DNA from: Tricholoma matsutake
Taxonomy: Eukaryota > Basidiomycota > Agaricomycetes > Agaricales > Tricholomataceae
Direction of reading: 5' to 3'
NCBI GenBank assembly: GCA_026075535.2
Contig: AP026545.1
Location: forward strand, 1,426,001 to 1,490,000
DNA: 64,000 nt
Made by a program: the position numbers and the translations under genes. Shown here piece after piece: positions 43,110 to 54,329 of this stretch (the stretch's first letter is position 1; each line of letters opens with the position of its first letter). The notes below the pieces were generated by a model. That model was not told the DNA's origin and searched no databases. It saw only the letters and a list, made by a program, of their open reading frames with translations.

Positions 43110-43460
43110 GGGAATGGCAACAGTGGCATTGGCAATTGCAACACCAATATCGGCAATGGCAACAGTACAATTGGCAATGGCAGCACCAATATTGGCAATA
43201 GCAACTGTAAGATTGGGAATGGCAACACCAATATTGGCAATGGCACCAGTAAGATTGGCAACAGCAACACCAATATTGGCAATGGCAACAGTACAATTGG
43301 CAATGGCAGCACTAATATCGGCAATGGCAACTGTAAGATCAGCAACGGCAACATCAATATCGGCAACGACAACAGTATGATCAGCAACAGCAACATCAGC
43401 AACAGCAAAAGTATGATTGGCAACAGCAAAAGTATGATCGGCAACAGCAACATCAGGATT
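43110..43460 (+). repeat. Minisatellite at the 3' end of gene A
   Basis: Built from GGCAATGGCAACAGTA-like words with a period of about 15-18 bp, alternating ATTGGCAATGG and ATCAGCAACAG variants. Long frames on both strands here (MATVALAIATPI, LPLPILVLP) are products of the repeat. Confidence 0.85.
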
Positions 43461-44154
43461 GGCAGCAAATCCATCCTCTGCACGAGCACGACCTATCCGA
43501 AGGACAGCCGATGACCTTGCACAGCAGGAAGCCATTTCAACCCAGGCTGTTGGAAGGAGACAGAGAATTAAAAAAGTGAAATTTGCTGCATAGATTTACA
43601 AATAAAACACTATGTAATGTGAAAAAAAAGATAGTCCAACTTTTATGTACATGCCGAATCACATCTATTCTTTTCTGCCTCACTTTGTCTCCCCTCTGTC
43701 CTCAGATTTTCCTGCTCTCTTCCTTGGGTTTGGCTGAGGGGTGGTACTTCTGGAACGTAGTCCAGATGGACCAGGGGTCAGCCCACATGGGGATCAGTGC
43801 AGCTGTGCAAGGGGAGGGGAGGGCCGGGGTGAGGTGATTACATCAACTGCCGATGCTGGTGGGGTAAGTGCCAATGCCGGGGCGGCAGGCTCAGGCTTGG
43901 CGAGCGACATTGGGGGGAAGAGGAGAGAGTGGTGGGGCCATTGATGTTGTGGGCTGTACCATTTCTTGAGAATCCTGTGGTGTGGCGGGAATAATTTGGA
44001 TGGGGGGGGCGCCAGCCAAGGATGCTTCCCCCGCCACCTCTTCCGGCACAGCCAATCCCTCCTCACCATGCTCAGGCTCAGTGTTACCCTTGACAAATTC
44101 CCCCTCCTCAACCAGTTCTGCCATCTGTTCGTCTTTGTCGCCAGCAGCAGCAAT

Positions 44155-44310
44155 GGGAGTGGGAGCAGGAGTTGGGGCAGGAGCAGGAGTGGCAGCAGGA
44201 GTGGGAGCAGGAGTGGGAGCAGGAGCAGGAGCAGGGGTGGGAGCAGGAGCAGGGGTGGGAGCAGGAGGCGGAGCAGGACCGGGACCGGGAGCAGGAACAG
44301 GAGCGGGAGT
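44155..44310. repeat. GGAGCAGGAGT hexamer tract in gene B
   Basis: A degenerate GGGAGCAGGAGC repeat encoding an Ala-Pro run on the - strand. Gly- and Ser/Arg-rich + strand frames are shadows. Confidence 0.8.
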
Positions 44311-45359
44311 AGCATCGCCTTCCTCGGCATCTGTCATTTCTTCCCAATCTGCCTCTGCCCTCCTGCTTGGAGTCCTCTCGAGGTGAACCACCTGCCCAGG
44401 CATGTAACCATTGTACAATGTAATGGGCTGTGTGCCCTCCTGCAACCCAAAGTATCCTTCAATGTCGTTCACCATGTTTTGAAGCAAGTCGACCATCTCC
44501 CAGAGTCCTTGTATGTGGAGTCAGGACTCTACGAATGACTCTTCATTCCACTGTGCATGCTTGTACATGTCTTCCTCCAGTTGGTATAGATGTCCAGTGA
44601 AGCTGGTGTAGTCACCGGCAGAGGGGTAGGGAGTCAGGGCAGGGAGGGCAGTTGGCTTGGGCTCGGGATCAGCCATGTTGATATCCTCTTCCACAGCTAT
44701 GGGTATATGTGTTAGTGGTTTTATGTGTCATGATATGGAAGAACTAACCTTTGGATTTTCCTTTTTGGCTTGCAGTGAACTGCCTAGACGATTCCTCTCC
44801 ACTGTCTTCACTGGAAAATCATGCCTTCTTTGCTTTTCTTCTTGCCAATCCTTTTGCTTTCTTGGTTCTTGGCACTTGATCCACGTCCTCTGGATTGCAC
44901 CGAACTTTCCCTTTCCCACAGAAGTAGCAGGCTGTTTTCCCATTCACCTGCTCCCAGCACTCACACCTAAGCCTGACACATCGTGTACACGGCATCGTTC
45001 ACAAACTCCCTCACTGGGGTGCACCTTGTGCCACCCTTGCTGCGTTGTGCCACTTCCGCTCCATCCTGGGATTGGCACCGGCATTGCTCTCCATCTCCTC
45101 ATCAAAATCCTCCTCCACTCCCTTGCTACTCTGCAACTATTGCAGCCTGGGTCTCACTGTGATTGCTGGCAGCATTGGTTGCTGGGCTGGGGCTGGAAGT
45201 CTGGATCCTGATGCTTCTGGTTGGGCCTGCATCTTGGCTGGTGCCAGTGCTGTTTCGATCCTTGTTGGTGTTGGCATTGCTGCTGCCATTGCCACTGCCG
45301 CTCCTCATGCCTTTGCCACTCCTCGTGCCTTTGCCGCTGCCATCCATGTCTTTGCCACT

Positions 45360-45545
45360 GCCATCCCCACTTTCTTGGCCGGTGCCGTTCCCATTCCCAC
45401 TGCCATTCCCATTCCTGCTGCCATTCCCATTCCTGCTGCCATTCCCATTCCTGCTGCCATTCCCTTTCCCACTGCCATTCCCATTCCTGCTGCAGTGGCC
45501 ATTCCATCTGCCCTTGCTGTTCCACCTGCCGTTCCCATTCCAACT
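45360..45545. repeat. 18-bp minisatellite in gene B
   Basis: CCATTCCCATTCCTGCTG is repeated about ten times with small changes. On the - strand it encodes MGMAAG units. Confidence 0.85.
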
Positions 45546-46103
45546 GCTGTCACCGCTGCCGTTGGTCCAGCCAATGTGGACACAGGACCTGTTATGCCCT
45601 TTTTCTCATCAAAGGTCTTCATTGCCCTCAGTTGACCTTCAATAAACTTCTGGTCCCCTGTCCTGTCTGACTTTGACCATGCTACCACAAATCCCCACAA
45701 AAAGGCATTGGCCTGGAAGATGGCCTGCACATCCTTGGTGAGAACCTCTCTTTGCCAGGCAAATAACATTTTCTACAATTTGTAAGTGCATCATTGATCT
45801 GATAGCATGCCAATCCACTCACAAGGGCCAATTTTCTTTCCTTCATCATGGCCTTGATACTTTGGTCCTGAAGGCCATTGCGGATGGATTGCTCAATCTC
45901 ACTGATCTGGCCAAGCACTTGTTGGCATGTAACATTCATGGTTGATGAGTCGGCTGCAGCAGCAGGGTCGATGTTGAGATGAAAAAGAGTGAAACACTGA
46001 AAATCAACAATCACATGTTGTTGATCGATATACAATATATACAAAGAAATAATGTCCTGATTAAACAGTATCACTTGTTATCATCTGTGTTAATATCTAT
46101 ACC

Positions 46104-46832
46104 ATGAGCAATCAGCAAACTGACACTTATATTCCTGATGGATATGTCGTTATCCGAGGTGACAATGGGCAGCACTATCTGGTGCCCCATTTTATGATTC
46201 CAGCTACCCACCAGGCAATGGAGGCCTATTGCAAGAAGGTTGAATTCAATGTACATATGGCACATGGGGGGGTAAGATTTCCTTCTTTTCAGTCTCGTTG
46301 CTGCCAGCCTAGCCATCTTGGCCTGATGCCATCCTTGGGCCGATGTCGTCCTGTTGGCCAATGCCATGTCTTAGCCAATGCCACATCTTGGCTGATGCCA
46401 TGTCTTGTTTGCCTCATCTACTGATGACTTTGCAGTCTGGAAACATGACTGATACACCATACTACTATGCATTGGCCCACAACCAGCTAATGCTACCTGC
46501 TGATCCAGGAAGTGCCTTGTCCTCATTTGTATGACTGTTAGTTCATCCTGTTGCAGAAATTGACAGACAGGGAGCTGTTGAGCTGCCATGCCAAAGTGAA
46601 AGCCCTGCAAAACAACCTTGGCACCTCATACAAGGATGTCAGTCATCGTCTCTACATGGCCGAGGTTGAGAAGCTGGAACAGCAAGATGTCACATTGAAG
46701 AAGACATATGCAACCTTGAAGGAAAGGATGGAATATAATCTGAAAACATTCGAACACAGGTTCTCAGACATTCGAATGAGATCATTGTCCCATGACGACA
46801 ACATGGCCGATCCCGCCAGTTCTCACAATTAG
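46104..46832 (+). CDS. Hypothetical gene C (small, helix-rich, three exons)
   Basis: It starts MSNQQTDTYIPDGYVVIRG at 46104 and runs to HMAHGG at 46271. Intron 1 is GT...TTTGCAG (46272-46435), whose length is swollen by GCCAATGCC-type repeats. Exon 2 reads SGNMTDTPYYYALAHNQLML. After a very short intron (acceptor TTGCAG at 46556, donor uncertain) exon 3 reads KLTDRELLSCHAKVKALQNN and LYMAEVEKLEQQDVTLK, ending at 46832. The last exon is probably coiled coil. I recall the pattern from hypothetical agaricomycete proteins. It appears intact except for the doubtful second intron. A degraded copy is at 62015-62340. Confidence 0.55.
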
Positions 46833-47793
46833 CTAGTACCGACATTGTTATTTTAGCTAGGATGAACACTGCTGTTTTGTTGATTTTGTTCATTCATACT
46901 GCCTGCGCCCATTGTGCATCTGGTTTGCTAATGCCCATTGCCAATGCTCTTGATATATAGATTTCCACCCCAAAGTGTCTGTCTGCTGCTGCCAATGTTG
47001 ACGTTGATGTAGATTTCTGTCCTGACGTGTCTGCTGATGCCAATGCCAATGCCTGTGACTATTTCATCAACAGTATTAGATTCTTACCACACATCTATAC
47101 TGATGCCGATGCTGATGCTGAATCCCATGTCCAACACTATCTCATAGGTCACCAATCTGTCTATTAACATTCTTCACAGTGTATCACAAGCAAGAATTGT
47201 AAAAGACCCATTTGGTAGGTCTGCACTACATCGAATGAATTATTGCATCATTGCCCATAGCTAGGCCATACAGTCTCCTATGCACATCTATACCAAGCAT
47301 TGTAATTCACTATAGTACATGCAGCTAGGTCATACTGTTATGGCGAAGTGGTGCCTGATGCCGATGCTGTACTTCTATGCTGATGCTGTTGCTGATGCTG
47401 ATGCCATTGCCGAGTACTGTGTACGCTATCTCTGATCTGTATATATTATTAACATTCTTCATAGTGTATCACAAGCAAGAATTGTAAAAGTGTATTCATT
47501 TGATACTAGTACATGTTATACATACTATGAGAGCATTCGACAGTGTCCACTGAATCTGTATCATTTGATACACTGTATGTATTCGATAGACCATATTATT
47601 CTGTACAGTGTAGCTTACCTATGTGGCAGGGTGAGTGTTCTGTTGGAGATCTGTGGATGTGGTACATCATGTCACAAGCAGTTGGGTAAGCATAGAAGAC
47701 TAAAGGGAAGGAAAAATCAGATCAGTCAAGCTGTCAGCTCGAGTTGAGGAAGTGGGTATGTGGCTATGCTCAGATAAACAATCAGTACAGAAC
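46833..47793. repeat. Non-coding tail with GATGCCAATGCC repeats and a 50-bp direct repeat
   Basis: Clusters of GATGCCAATGCC and GATGCTGATGC occur at about 47030-47055, 47100-47125 and 47355-47410. TCACAGTGTATCACAAGCAA and its surroundings occur twice (47174-47205 and 47459-47490, with one C/T change). No gene seen. Confidence 0.55.
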
Positions 47794-48018
47794 TGAAAGC
47801 CTGTCTTCAAAGAGAAGACAGAAAACACTAGAGAAGGAAAAAAGGTGGAATATTACAACTCACTTCTCAATCATGCGGAGTGACAAGACACAGTGTAATA
47901 TTCCTGAGAGAGTAAAGTAATTGACTAGTCATAGTTGGGATGGTAAGAGGTAAGAGATGGGGGATTTTTTATCAATAACAAACAAGTTGCCAATGTGATG
48001 ATGTAAGCCATGCTTACA
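47794..48018 (-). repeat. 3' LTR of the chromovirus
   Basis: Begins TGAAAGCCTGTCTT and ends AAGCCATGCTTACA on the + strand, with TG...CA termini. Confidence 0.93.
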
Positions 48019-48145
48019 CCCTCCCACTCTTTAAAAAAGAAAGGGGGTGTTCATGTCCATAAGTATGCGCATCTGTAGTTATCCAGCAATAATCCAAAGG
48101 AGAAGAAAAAAAAATTAACAAAACAATTAACTGCATCATCAACCT

Positions 48146-51100
48146 TCACGATGGGTGCATCAAAAACCCAGTGGGAAAAGCTACTGTGTGAACATAAGCC
48201 CTATGTTGCAACCAGTTATCCAGCACTTCACAATCATGCAAGTCACAGTGTGGCATCCATTGGTCATGGTCAGGTGGGTAGCCAACCCAGCACACAAGAT
48301 ATTGCATCCTGTGCCCTCTTCTCCATTCATCCACAATCTTCTCAATTGTGTGTTCTTTGACCCCGTCCAAGGTGACCACTGGCCCAGGCATCAGATGTTC
48401 ATGTGAAGGAAAAAGGACTCCATCATTCCTATGGGAACATTTCAGGAGCAAAGCATGAAAGGTGGGGCAAACATCTGGGGAGTTAGGGAGGTCTAGAGTG
48501 TAAACAGAAGAGTCAGCGAATGCTTTTGTAATGAACCCGGTATGTGGTCCATCAAATCTAGGAAAAAACTTAGCGACATGGTTCTTGTCTCCTGCCTTGT
48601 ATTTTTGGTGGTGATGTAGTGTTGCCACCATGACCCTGTCACTGACGTTGAAGACATCTTCAACCTCTTGTTAGCATGGAAAGCCTGTGTGATTTTGCTG
48701 GTCAAGAGCGTGTCCTTTGCTTTCCATTCATCCTGAAGTATTCACTCGCAGATAGCTCAAGCTTGGCAGTCCTCAAGGGGGGGTCTCATTATGGACAAGA
48801 GGATCAAAGGTGGCAAGATGCATGGGCTCTGACCCATGTGCAGTTGAAACCCCGAATATCCTGTGGAAGCATTCACAGCATTCATGATATTGAAATGGAT
48901 CAGCAGCAGAGAGCGAGCCCAGCCTTTCTGATTGTGTTCGACATGTAAACAGATATATTGGTTGCGTGTCTTGTTGGTGTGCTCACTGGAACCATCTGTT
49001 TGTGGGTGGTATGCTGTGGACAACTTCAAGTGTACTCCATGGAGTGCCTTCCAGAACTTCGATACAAACAGTTTATCACAGTCAGATATGAGTTCAAGTG
49101 GCAGACCATTTTCACAGTACCACTCATTGAAAAAAATTGTTGCCAATTTCTGGGCTATCATGTCTGTGCATGTGGGGATCAGCTGTACATCAGAGCCCAA
49201 GTGGTCAGTGATAGTCAAGATGCAATTAAACCCATGATCCTCAGGGAGAGGGCTCATGAAGTTGAGGCACATGGAGTCACCATGTCCATCAGGAACTGGG
49301 AGAGGGTGAGGTGGGCCACCTGCCTTTGCGGTTGGGCTCTTGTTTTGTTGGCAAGGCACACAGCCAGGGACATAGGCATTCTTGAGGTCACACCACATGT
49401 TGGGCCAATAATAGCAGTTATGGATAGCAGCATACAATTTATCCACACTGAAATGTCCCAGAGCATCATGTGCAAGATGGAACAGGTCTTCTCAGACAGT
49501 CCCATAGCATGGTATTATCAGTTGATCCCCAATGTACCACAGGTTATTGATGAATTTGATTCCTGGGATGCTAGCATCAACAGTCGACAGTTTTTTGTGA
49601 AAATTGTCATGTTCATATCCAGTAGAGATATCTCGTAGGAAAGACTCATCTGCTGAGATTGTTAAAGTGGCATTCACAGTGCAATGTCTGAGCCAGTTAT
49701 CCCACTGAACAGGAGGGTCAGAGACTTCAATGTCAGAACAAGTATCTGAGTCAGGCATATTGCTCAGTAATCATGACAGGGCATCAGCTACAGTGTTGTC
49801 CTCACCATGGATGTACCTGATCATCATGTCAAATTGGGATAGATGTTCCATCTAGTGTGCCTGATGATGTGAAAGATCTTTCTGTGTATCAAAGATCTCT
49901 AGTGTGCAATGGTCTGTGTAGATGAGAATCTCTGTCTCCAGCAGGTCAGATCTCCATTTCTTGAGAGCATGGATGATAGCCAGCATCTCTTCCTCATGGA
50001 CAGGGTAATTCTTCTGTGCATCTTTGAGCTGCATAGAATCAAAAGCCACAGGTTGAACCATTTCCCAGGTATGACCCCAGCTGAGTACAGTGCTGGTCTA
50101 TAGATCACTTGCATCGCATGTTACAAAAGTTTTATTGTCACCAGGGTTTGTATGATCAATCACAGTCAGGCATTCTCAACTGATGACAAGGGCTTTGATA
50201 GTGTCAAAAGCATTGTGGTGATGAGTATCCCATGTAGGAAACTGTTTTTTGCATTCTTATATAGTAAGGGGAGTGAGGATCGATGTGTGATCAGCAAGTT
50301 TTGGCAGGAATGCAGCAATATATTGGACAAGGCCCAGAAGACTGTGGACATCTGTGGCCGATTTAGGAATAGGTTACCCCAGGATTTTGTCCACCTTTGA
50401 GGAGCAAGCCTCAATACCATCACATGAGATGCGGTGTCCAAGAAATTCCAGTTCAGTCAGAAAGAACTGGGATTTTTTGGAATTGCAGTATAGGCAAACC
50501 TTGTGCAGTGCATTCATAATTAATTTGATATGCTGTATGTGTTCCTCAACTGAGTTAGACCAAATGATAATGTTATCAAGATATATGTGACAAAAACATG
50601 CCAGGAATGGGCAGAGAGCCTCAGTTACCCACTGTTGATGAACAGGCAGAGCATTTTGCAAGTGCTGTGGCATGACTAGCCACTCATAAAGCCCCAGGGG
50701 TGTGGTCACCATGGTGAGATGAATGCTCTCTGGGTCCATTTTTGTGTGGAAAAAACTATCTGTCATATCAATCTTGCTCCAAATTTTCCCTTTGCCTGCA
50801 TCAGCTAGGATATCACCCACCTGTGGCAGTGGGTGACAGTCAGTGACAGTATTCACATTCAGTTGGCAGTAATTGATTACCCACTGTGGCAACATTTCCT
50901 TATCTGCCTTAGGTACAAGAAAGGCAGGTGAAGCATGAGCCAAAGAAGAAGGATGAATCCACCCAGCATCAAGGTGCTTGCTGATGGGTACTCCATGCTT
51001 CACAGTATTTCCAAGGGAAAGAGTATGAACAAGTGCTAACAGTTTTGTTTGCATCTTTCAGTGTGATTTTACAACATATGTTATCAGGTATTTCACTGAC

Positions 51101-53165
51101 ATGTGGAATTGGTTTGAAAATGTCAGTGTATGTCTCCTTTACATTGGTTGCAAGCTTATCCAGGTGAGTGCAGGCAGCAAGTTGCTCAATTCATACATGT
51201 ACAGCCACAATCATGTCCAACGGTTGCACAATCTTGCAAGACACATCAATAACAGCTTGACACTTTTCGCAAACAGCATGCAATTCAAGCATCAACATTT
51301 TGCAATTCTCAATATTTATGTTGATGACATCACATAGTTTCGGTGGAGGCAGTTTGGGTAATTGTGGGGGTGTTGGGTGTAGCAGGTCAAAATTTGAATC
51401 ATTCATAGCCATGCTTTTGTGAACATCCACAACAATGTTATTATGGTACATAAATGGCAGTCCAAGTATAATCTGATGCCACAAGTTTGGTGCCACAAGA
51501 GTGTGTACAGTCCAGGCTGAGTAGTAACTATTTCGGTCATGTAATTTGAGCTTGACCCAGTGCATAAGAGAAATGGATGCAGGCGATGCAGAATCATTGA
51601 AGAAAGTGCCAGACACAGGGAACTGTTGAGGCAGGAGTTGTTGATGAAGATGCAGGCGAGACACCAGACATTGATCAATCAGAACTACAGGGGAAACATG
51701 GTCAATCAACGCTTCGACATGAACACAGCCAGAAGAGGATGGGTCATGGTCATCGACAGCGCAATGCCAGACAAGATGTTGGATGGAGAAGGGAACAGGA
51801 GCACTCACAGAGTCATTTGAGTCATGCGACAAATCACTCTCACTACCAATGAGGACATTGTGTTTGTTGTTGGGGTGGGTCACCAATGCCACAGGGTAAG
51901 TTGTCATGCCCATGACAGCTGCAACTGGAAGGTGAGGAGGTGCAGAAGCAGGGGGCACAGGGAAAGCAGCAGAGACAGCAGCAATAGTCATTGGAGCACT
52001 TTCCTCTCGAGGTACTGGGAGTGCAGGCTTGCCCTTGTGCTGGCATGCCTCATTGATGGTGATCATCATGCACTCAACATAATTGTTGTGGGCTGGGAAT
52101 TTGCAAGCATGACCATCTGTGACATAGAACTGGCAACACTTTTTGCAACCCTCATGAGCATTGAGGTACTTGTGCTCATGTTCAGTGAGTTTCAGGGGTC
52201 TTGTTGAGTTCATGGACAAGAAGGAACTGCTGTTCTGTTTAGGGAATGACAACAATGATGACTGGCTATTAGACGGGAACTGTGAATGCATGGAGGGAGC
52301 TCGGCAGGAAAGGTCTGATAAGCCTGCCATGGACCCTGATCATTTAAGCTTATGAGCTGCATTCTCAGCTTTCTTCCTATGGGAGGCAGATCCTTCATGT
52401 ACTTTGTCATCAAGTTTGATGAGGGTTTGGACAAAAGCCTTGAGATGGGATTCAGCTTTGCATGCAGATGTTTTGGCCCTGGCAGTAGCATTTGAATCAT
52501 CATCAGCTTCCGCAGTGTCATTCTCCCTGTCTGACTCTGAGTTGGAGTCATGTTTTTCTTTGTATCAATCATATGCAGAGAGGAGCTTGGGAGACAATTT
52601 GTGTGCATAGTTGTGCAGGCAAGAGATGATGTTTTGTGTTTTTCAGCAAAAGGTTATCACGTTGGATGGCAGTCAAGAAATCATGGAAGGGTGCTGCACC
52701 TTGCTTCAAATTTTGCACTTTCCATGCCAACTCCTTCTCCCACCCTGGGGTGAGCCAGTGCCCTCTGACTCTCAACATAAACTCTGAAAAAGATAAAGAT
52801 TCATAGTACTCTTGAGAAGTTTGGAACCAATCACTAAAAAGGGGATCCTTGAATGCATATGCAATTTGTGCGACGTAGTCTTTAGCATTGAGGTTTTCCC
52901 TGTTTGGGAGGTATCTGCATGTGAAATGTTCAAAGTGATGAAGTAGTTTGGGGGTCATCACTCCCATGGTAATCATAGGCCATTTGCCATTGTTCGGTAT
53001 GAGAGTCGCAGTACTCAAGTTGGACATGATGTGCAGGTGGCTATATGCACGAAAATATTTGTTGGGAGTAGAAGATGAAGATGAAGTTCTGTGGTGATGG
53101 GTACATGAGGTGGCAGCAACCTCAGGAGTAGAAGACAAAGCAGTGTCTGCTTGTGAGACAGTCAA
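48146..53165 (-). pseudogene. Chromovirus gag-pol, broken
   Basis: Read on the - strand from MTVSQADTALSSTP (53165): gag with WFQTSQEYYESLSFSEFM, then a zinc-knuckle-like CKKCCQFYVTDGHAC near 52150. The protease-like part is ALIDHVSPVVLI (about 51690), followed by RT from 51054 (LDAGWIHPSSLAHASPAFLV). RT carries IYLDNIIIW at about 50600, where the family has YLDD. RNase H is at 50061-49852 (NYPVHEEEMLAII and IYTDHCTLE). The integrase zinc finger and core lie at 49446-48757, with all three catalytic positions still recognisable. The chromodomain HTIEKIVDEWRRGHRMQYLV is near 48330. Frames change repeatedly and stops occur, so it is a pseudogene. Confidence 0.92.
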
Positions 53166-53400
53166 AAAGTCCTCTCATGGGACAGGAAGAGATGGTGAGT
53201 ACTGAGTTTCAGTTGCAGCAGAGCCCTCCAACGAAGTAGTGGATGGGGCAGTTATCAGCTGTGCCTTACTTTGAGTTGTGAGGGACCTTGGCACAGAGGG
53301 CAATCAAGACAGTTTGTAGCTGTGAACCTTGCATGTCTATGTAGATGATTCTATCAGCGAGGTCGCACCAAATACACTGTGTTCAAAGTCAAAAAAAAAG

Positions 53401-53625
53401 TGAAAGCCTGTCTTTGAAGAGAAGACAGAAAACACTAGAAAAGGAAAAAAGGTGGAATATTACAACTCACTTCTCAATCACACAGAGTGACTAGACACAG
53501 CATAATATTCCTGATAGAGTAAAGTAATTGACTAGTCGTAGATGAGATGGTAAGAGGTAAGAGATGGGGGATTTTTTATCAATAACAAACAAGTCACCCA
53601 TGTGATGATGTAAGCCATGCTTACA
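53401..53625 (-). repeat. 5' LTR of the chromovirus
   Basis: Same ends as the LTR at 47794. Many of the differences are C/T or G/A. Confidence 0.93.
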
Positions 53626-53777
53626 AGAAAACATCATATGTGAAATGATCAACAACAATTGGAAACATGTTTAGTAGGTCACATGGTTTGCAAGCAATAT
53701 ATACATGTCTAATACAAAAACAATTCCAAAGCCTGCCTATTTTTTTCATCCTTGTTTGGCTTCTCCTCTGTCATCAC

Positions 53778-54240
53778 TAGTGCTTAAAGGTCCAGTCCTA
53801 AGTACCAGGGACCAGAGAGGACCAGACTGAAATTTGAACTGGTCCTATAGAACCAACAGTCACAGTTTGACAGCTACCACAGTTAGGGATCTGCATGGGT
53901 AACCCGTGGGCATTTTGTGCTGTACCCATACCCATGGCATGGATTACCTGTGAACCTGTGGGTCTTAGCTACAAAACTCACTCAATTATTGACCGTTTTG
54001 CTTGATTTTTAGTGCATTTTGTAGCTCATGGGTAGGACTATTGTAACCCGTACCCATACCCACATGTACCCATACCCATAACCCATATGGGTACACAAAA
54101 CCTGTGCAGATCCCTAGTCACAGTGGTTCAGTCCTTGGTCCCCATTCTCATTGACACTTAGAAGGACCATCAGAAACCAGTTCAGACCAGTTATGGACCA
54201 AACCCTGGGTTCTTAACTTAGACATGTAACATACATTCAC
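53778..54240. mobile_element. Left end of a hAT-like element, with nested MITE
   Basis: TAGTGCTTAAAGGTCCAGTC at 53778 is the terminal repeat of the family at 11237 and 57502. GGACCAG-rich subterminal sequence continues on both sides of a nested 233-bp MITE. I did not find the matching right end, so it is truncated, or the right end lies beyond the passenger and has been lost. Confidence 0.6.
53884..54116. mobile_element. 233-bp MITE with 12-bp terminal repeats
   Basis: It begins TAGGGATCTGCATGGGTAAC and ends TGTGCAGATCCCTA. Flanks ACCACAGT and GTCACAGT agree at 6 of 8 bases. TAGGG fits the hAT YARNG rule. The interior is made of ACCCATACCCAT words. Confidence 0.85.
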
Positions 54241-54329
54241 AAATATATATAAATGTACTACTAAAACATAAATAGTAACAAAAAAAAAAGAAAGAATGGG
54301 GCACACCCAGATAAAATAGATGAACATTT

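Larger units (their letters stand above)
39011..43593 (+). pseudogene. Hypothetical gene A, split by an inverted-repeat element
   Basis: It starts MPPEPSENPRLRQYQKGSRY at 39011 and continues KIIEPYKVAFRLQE with stops and frame changes, then GMLSLTFTAY-like sequence near 39715. A long readable part spans 40010-40490 (MTNDGFHIMERITIQEK, then RFKIRDPWNMHKSVIEDFFDH). The reading is interrupted at 40490 by the 2.06-kb element and resumes at 42557 with acidic and Lys-rich sequence. It ends in a 15-18 bp minisatellite and RQRIKKVKFAA stop at 43591. I recall similar proteins as multi-copy hypotheticals in agaricomycetes; no function is known to me. It is rich in NADA/NANA-coding GCCAAT and GCCGAT repeats. 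Confidence 0.55.
43650..46010 (-). pseudogene. Hypothetical gene B: Cys-cluster protein with repeats
   Basis: A - strand gene relic. N-terminal frames (45950-45690) read MNVTCQQVLGQISEIEQSI, then DVQAIFQANAFLWGFVVAW. Next is a repeat part GMGMAAGMGMA (45530-45360) and a Ser/Thr-rich part. The cysteine cluster MPCTRCVRLRCECWEQ...CYFCGKGKVRCNPEDV lies at about 44995-44885, followed by a Lys-rich tail. The C-terminal part reads LYQLEEDMYKHAQWNEESFV and MVDLLQNMVNDIEGYFGLQ (about 44590-44440) and a PAPAPTP run. Frame changes and a TGA break it. The cysteine spacing suggests zinc binding. It is divergent from gene C with about 100 bp between them. Confidence 0.55.
47794..53625 (-). mobile_element. 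Full-length Ty3/gypsy chromovirus, 5.8 kb
   Basis: Bounded by two direct 225-bp LTRs and flanked by AGAAC (47789-47793) and AGAAA (53626-53630), a near-perfect 5-bp target duplication. On the - strand the 5' LTR is at the right. TTGGTGCGACCTCGC, about 30 bp inside it (53375-53361), is a candidate primer binding site. AGAGTGGGAGGG (48030-48019) is a polypurine tract abutting the 3' LTR. The LTRs differ at about 16 of 225 positions by eye, so the insertion is not recent, and the coding part is broken. Confidence 0.93.

Noticed and set aside
43966..44538. 190-residue Ser/Arg-rich frame that looks like an SR splicing factor
   Set aside because: The SRSGSRSG run comes from GGAGCAGGAGT repeats antisense to gene B. 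No RNA-recognition domain is present.
45163..45670. Cys/His-rich and Leu/Pro-rich + strand frames up to 160 residues
   Set aside because: These are the other reading frames of the 18-bp minisatellite of gene B.
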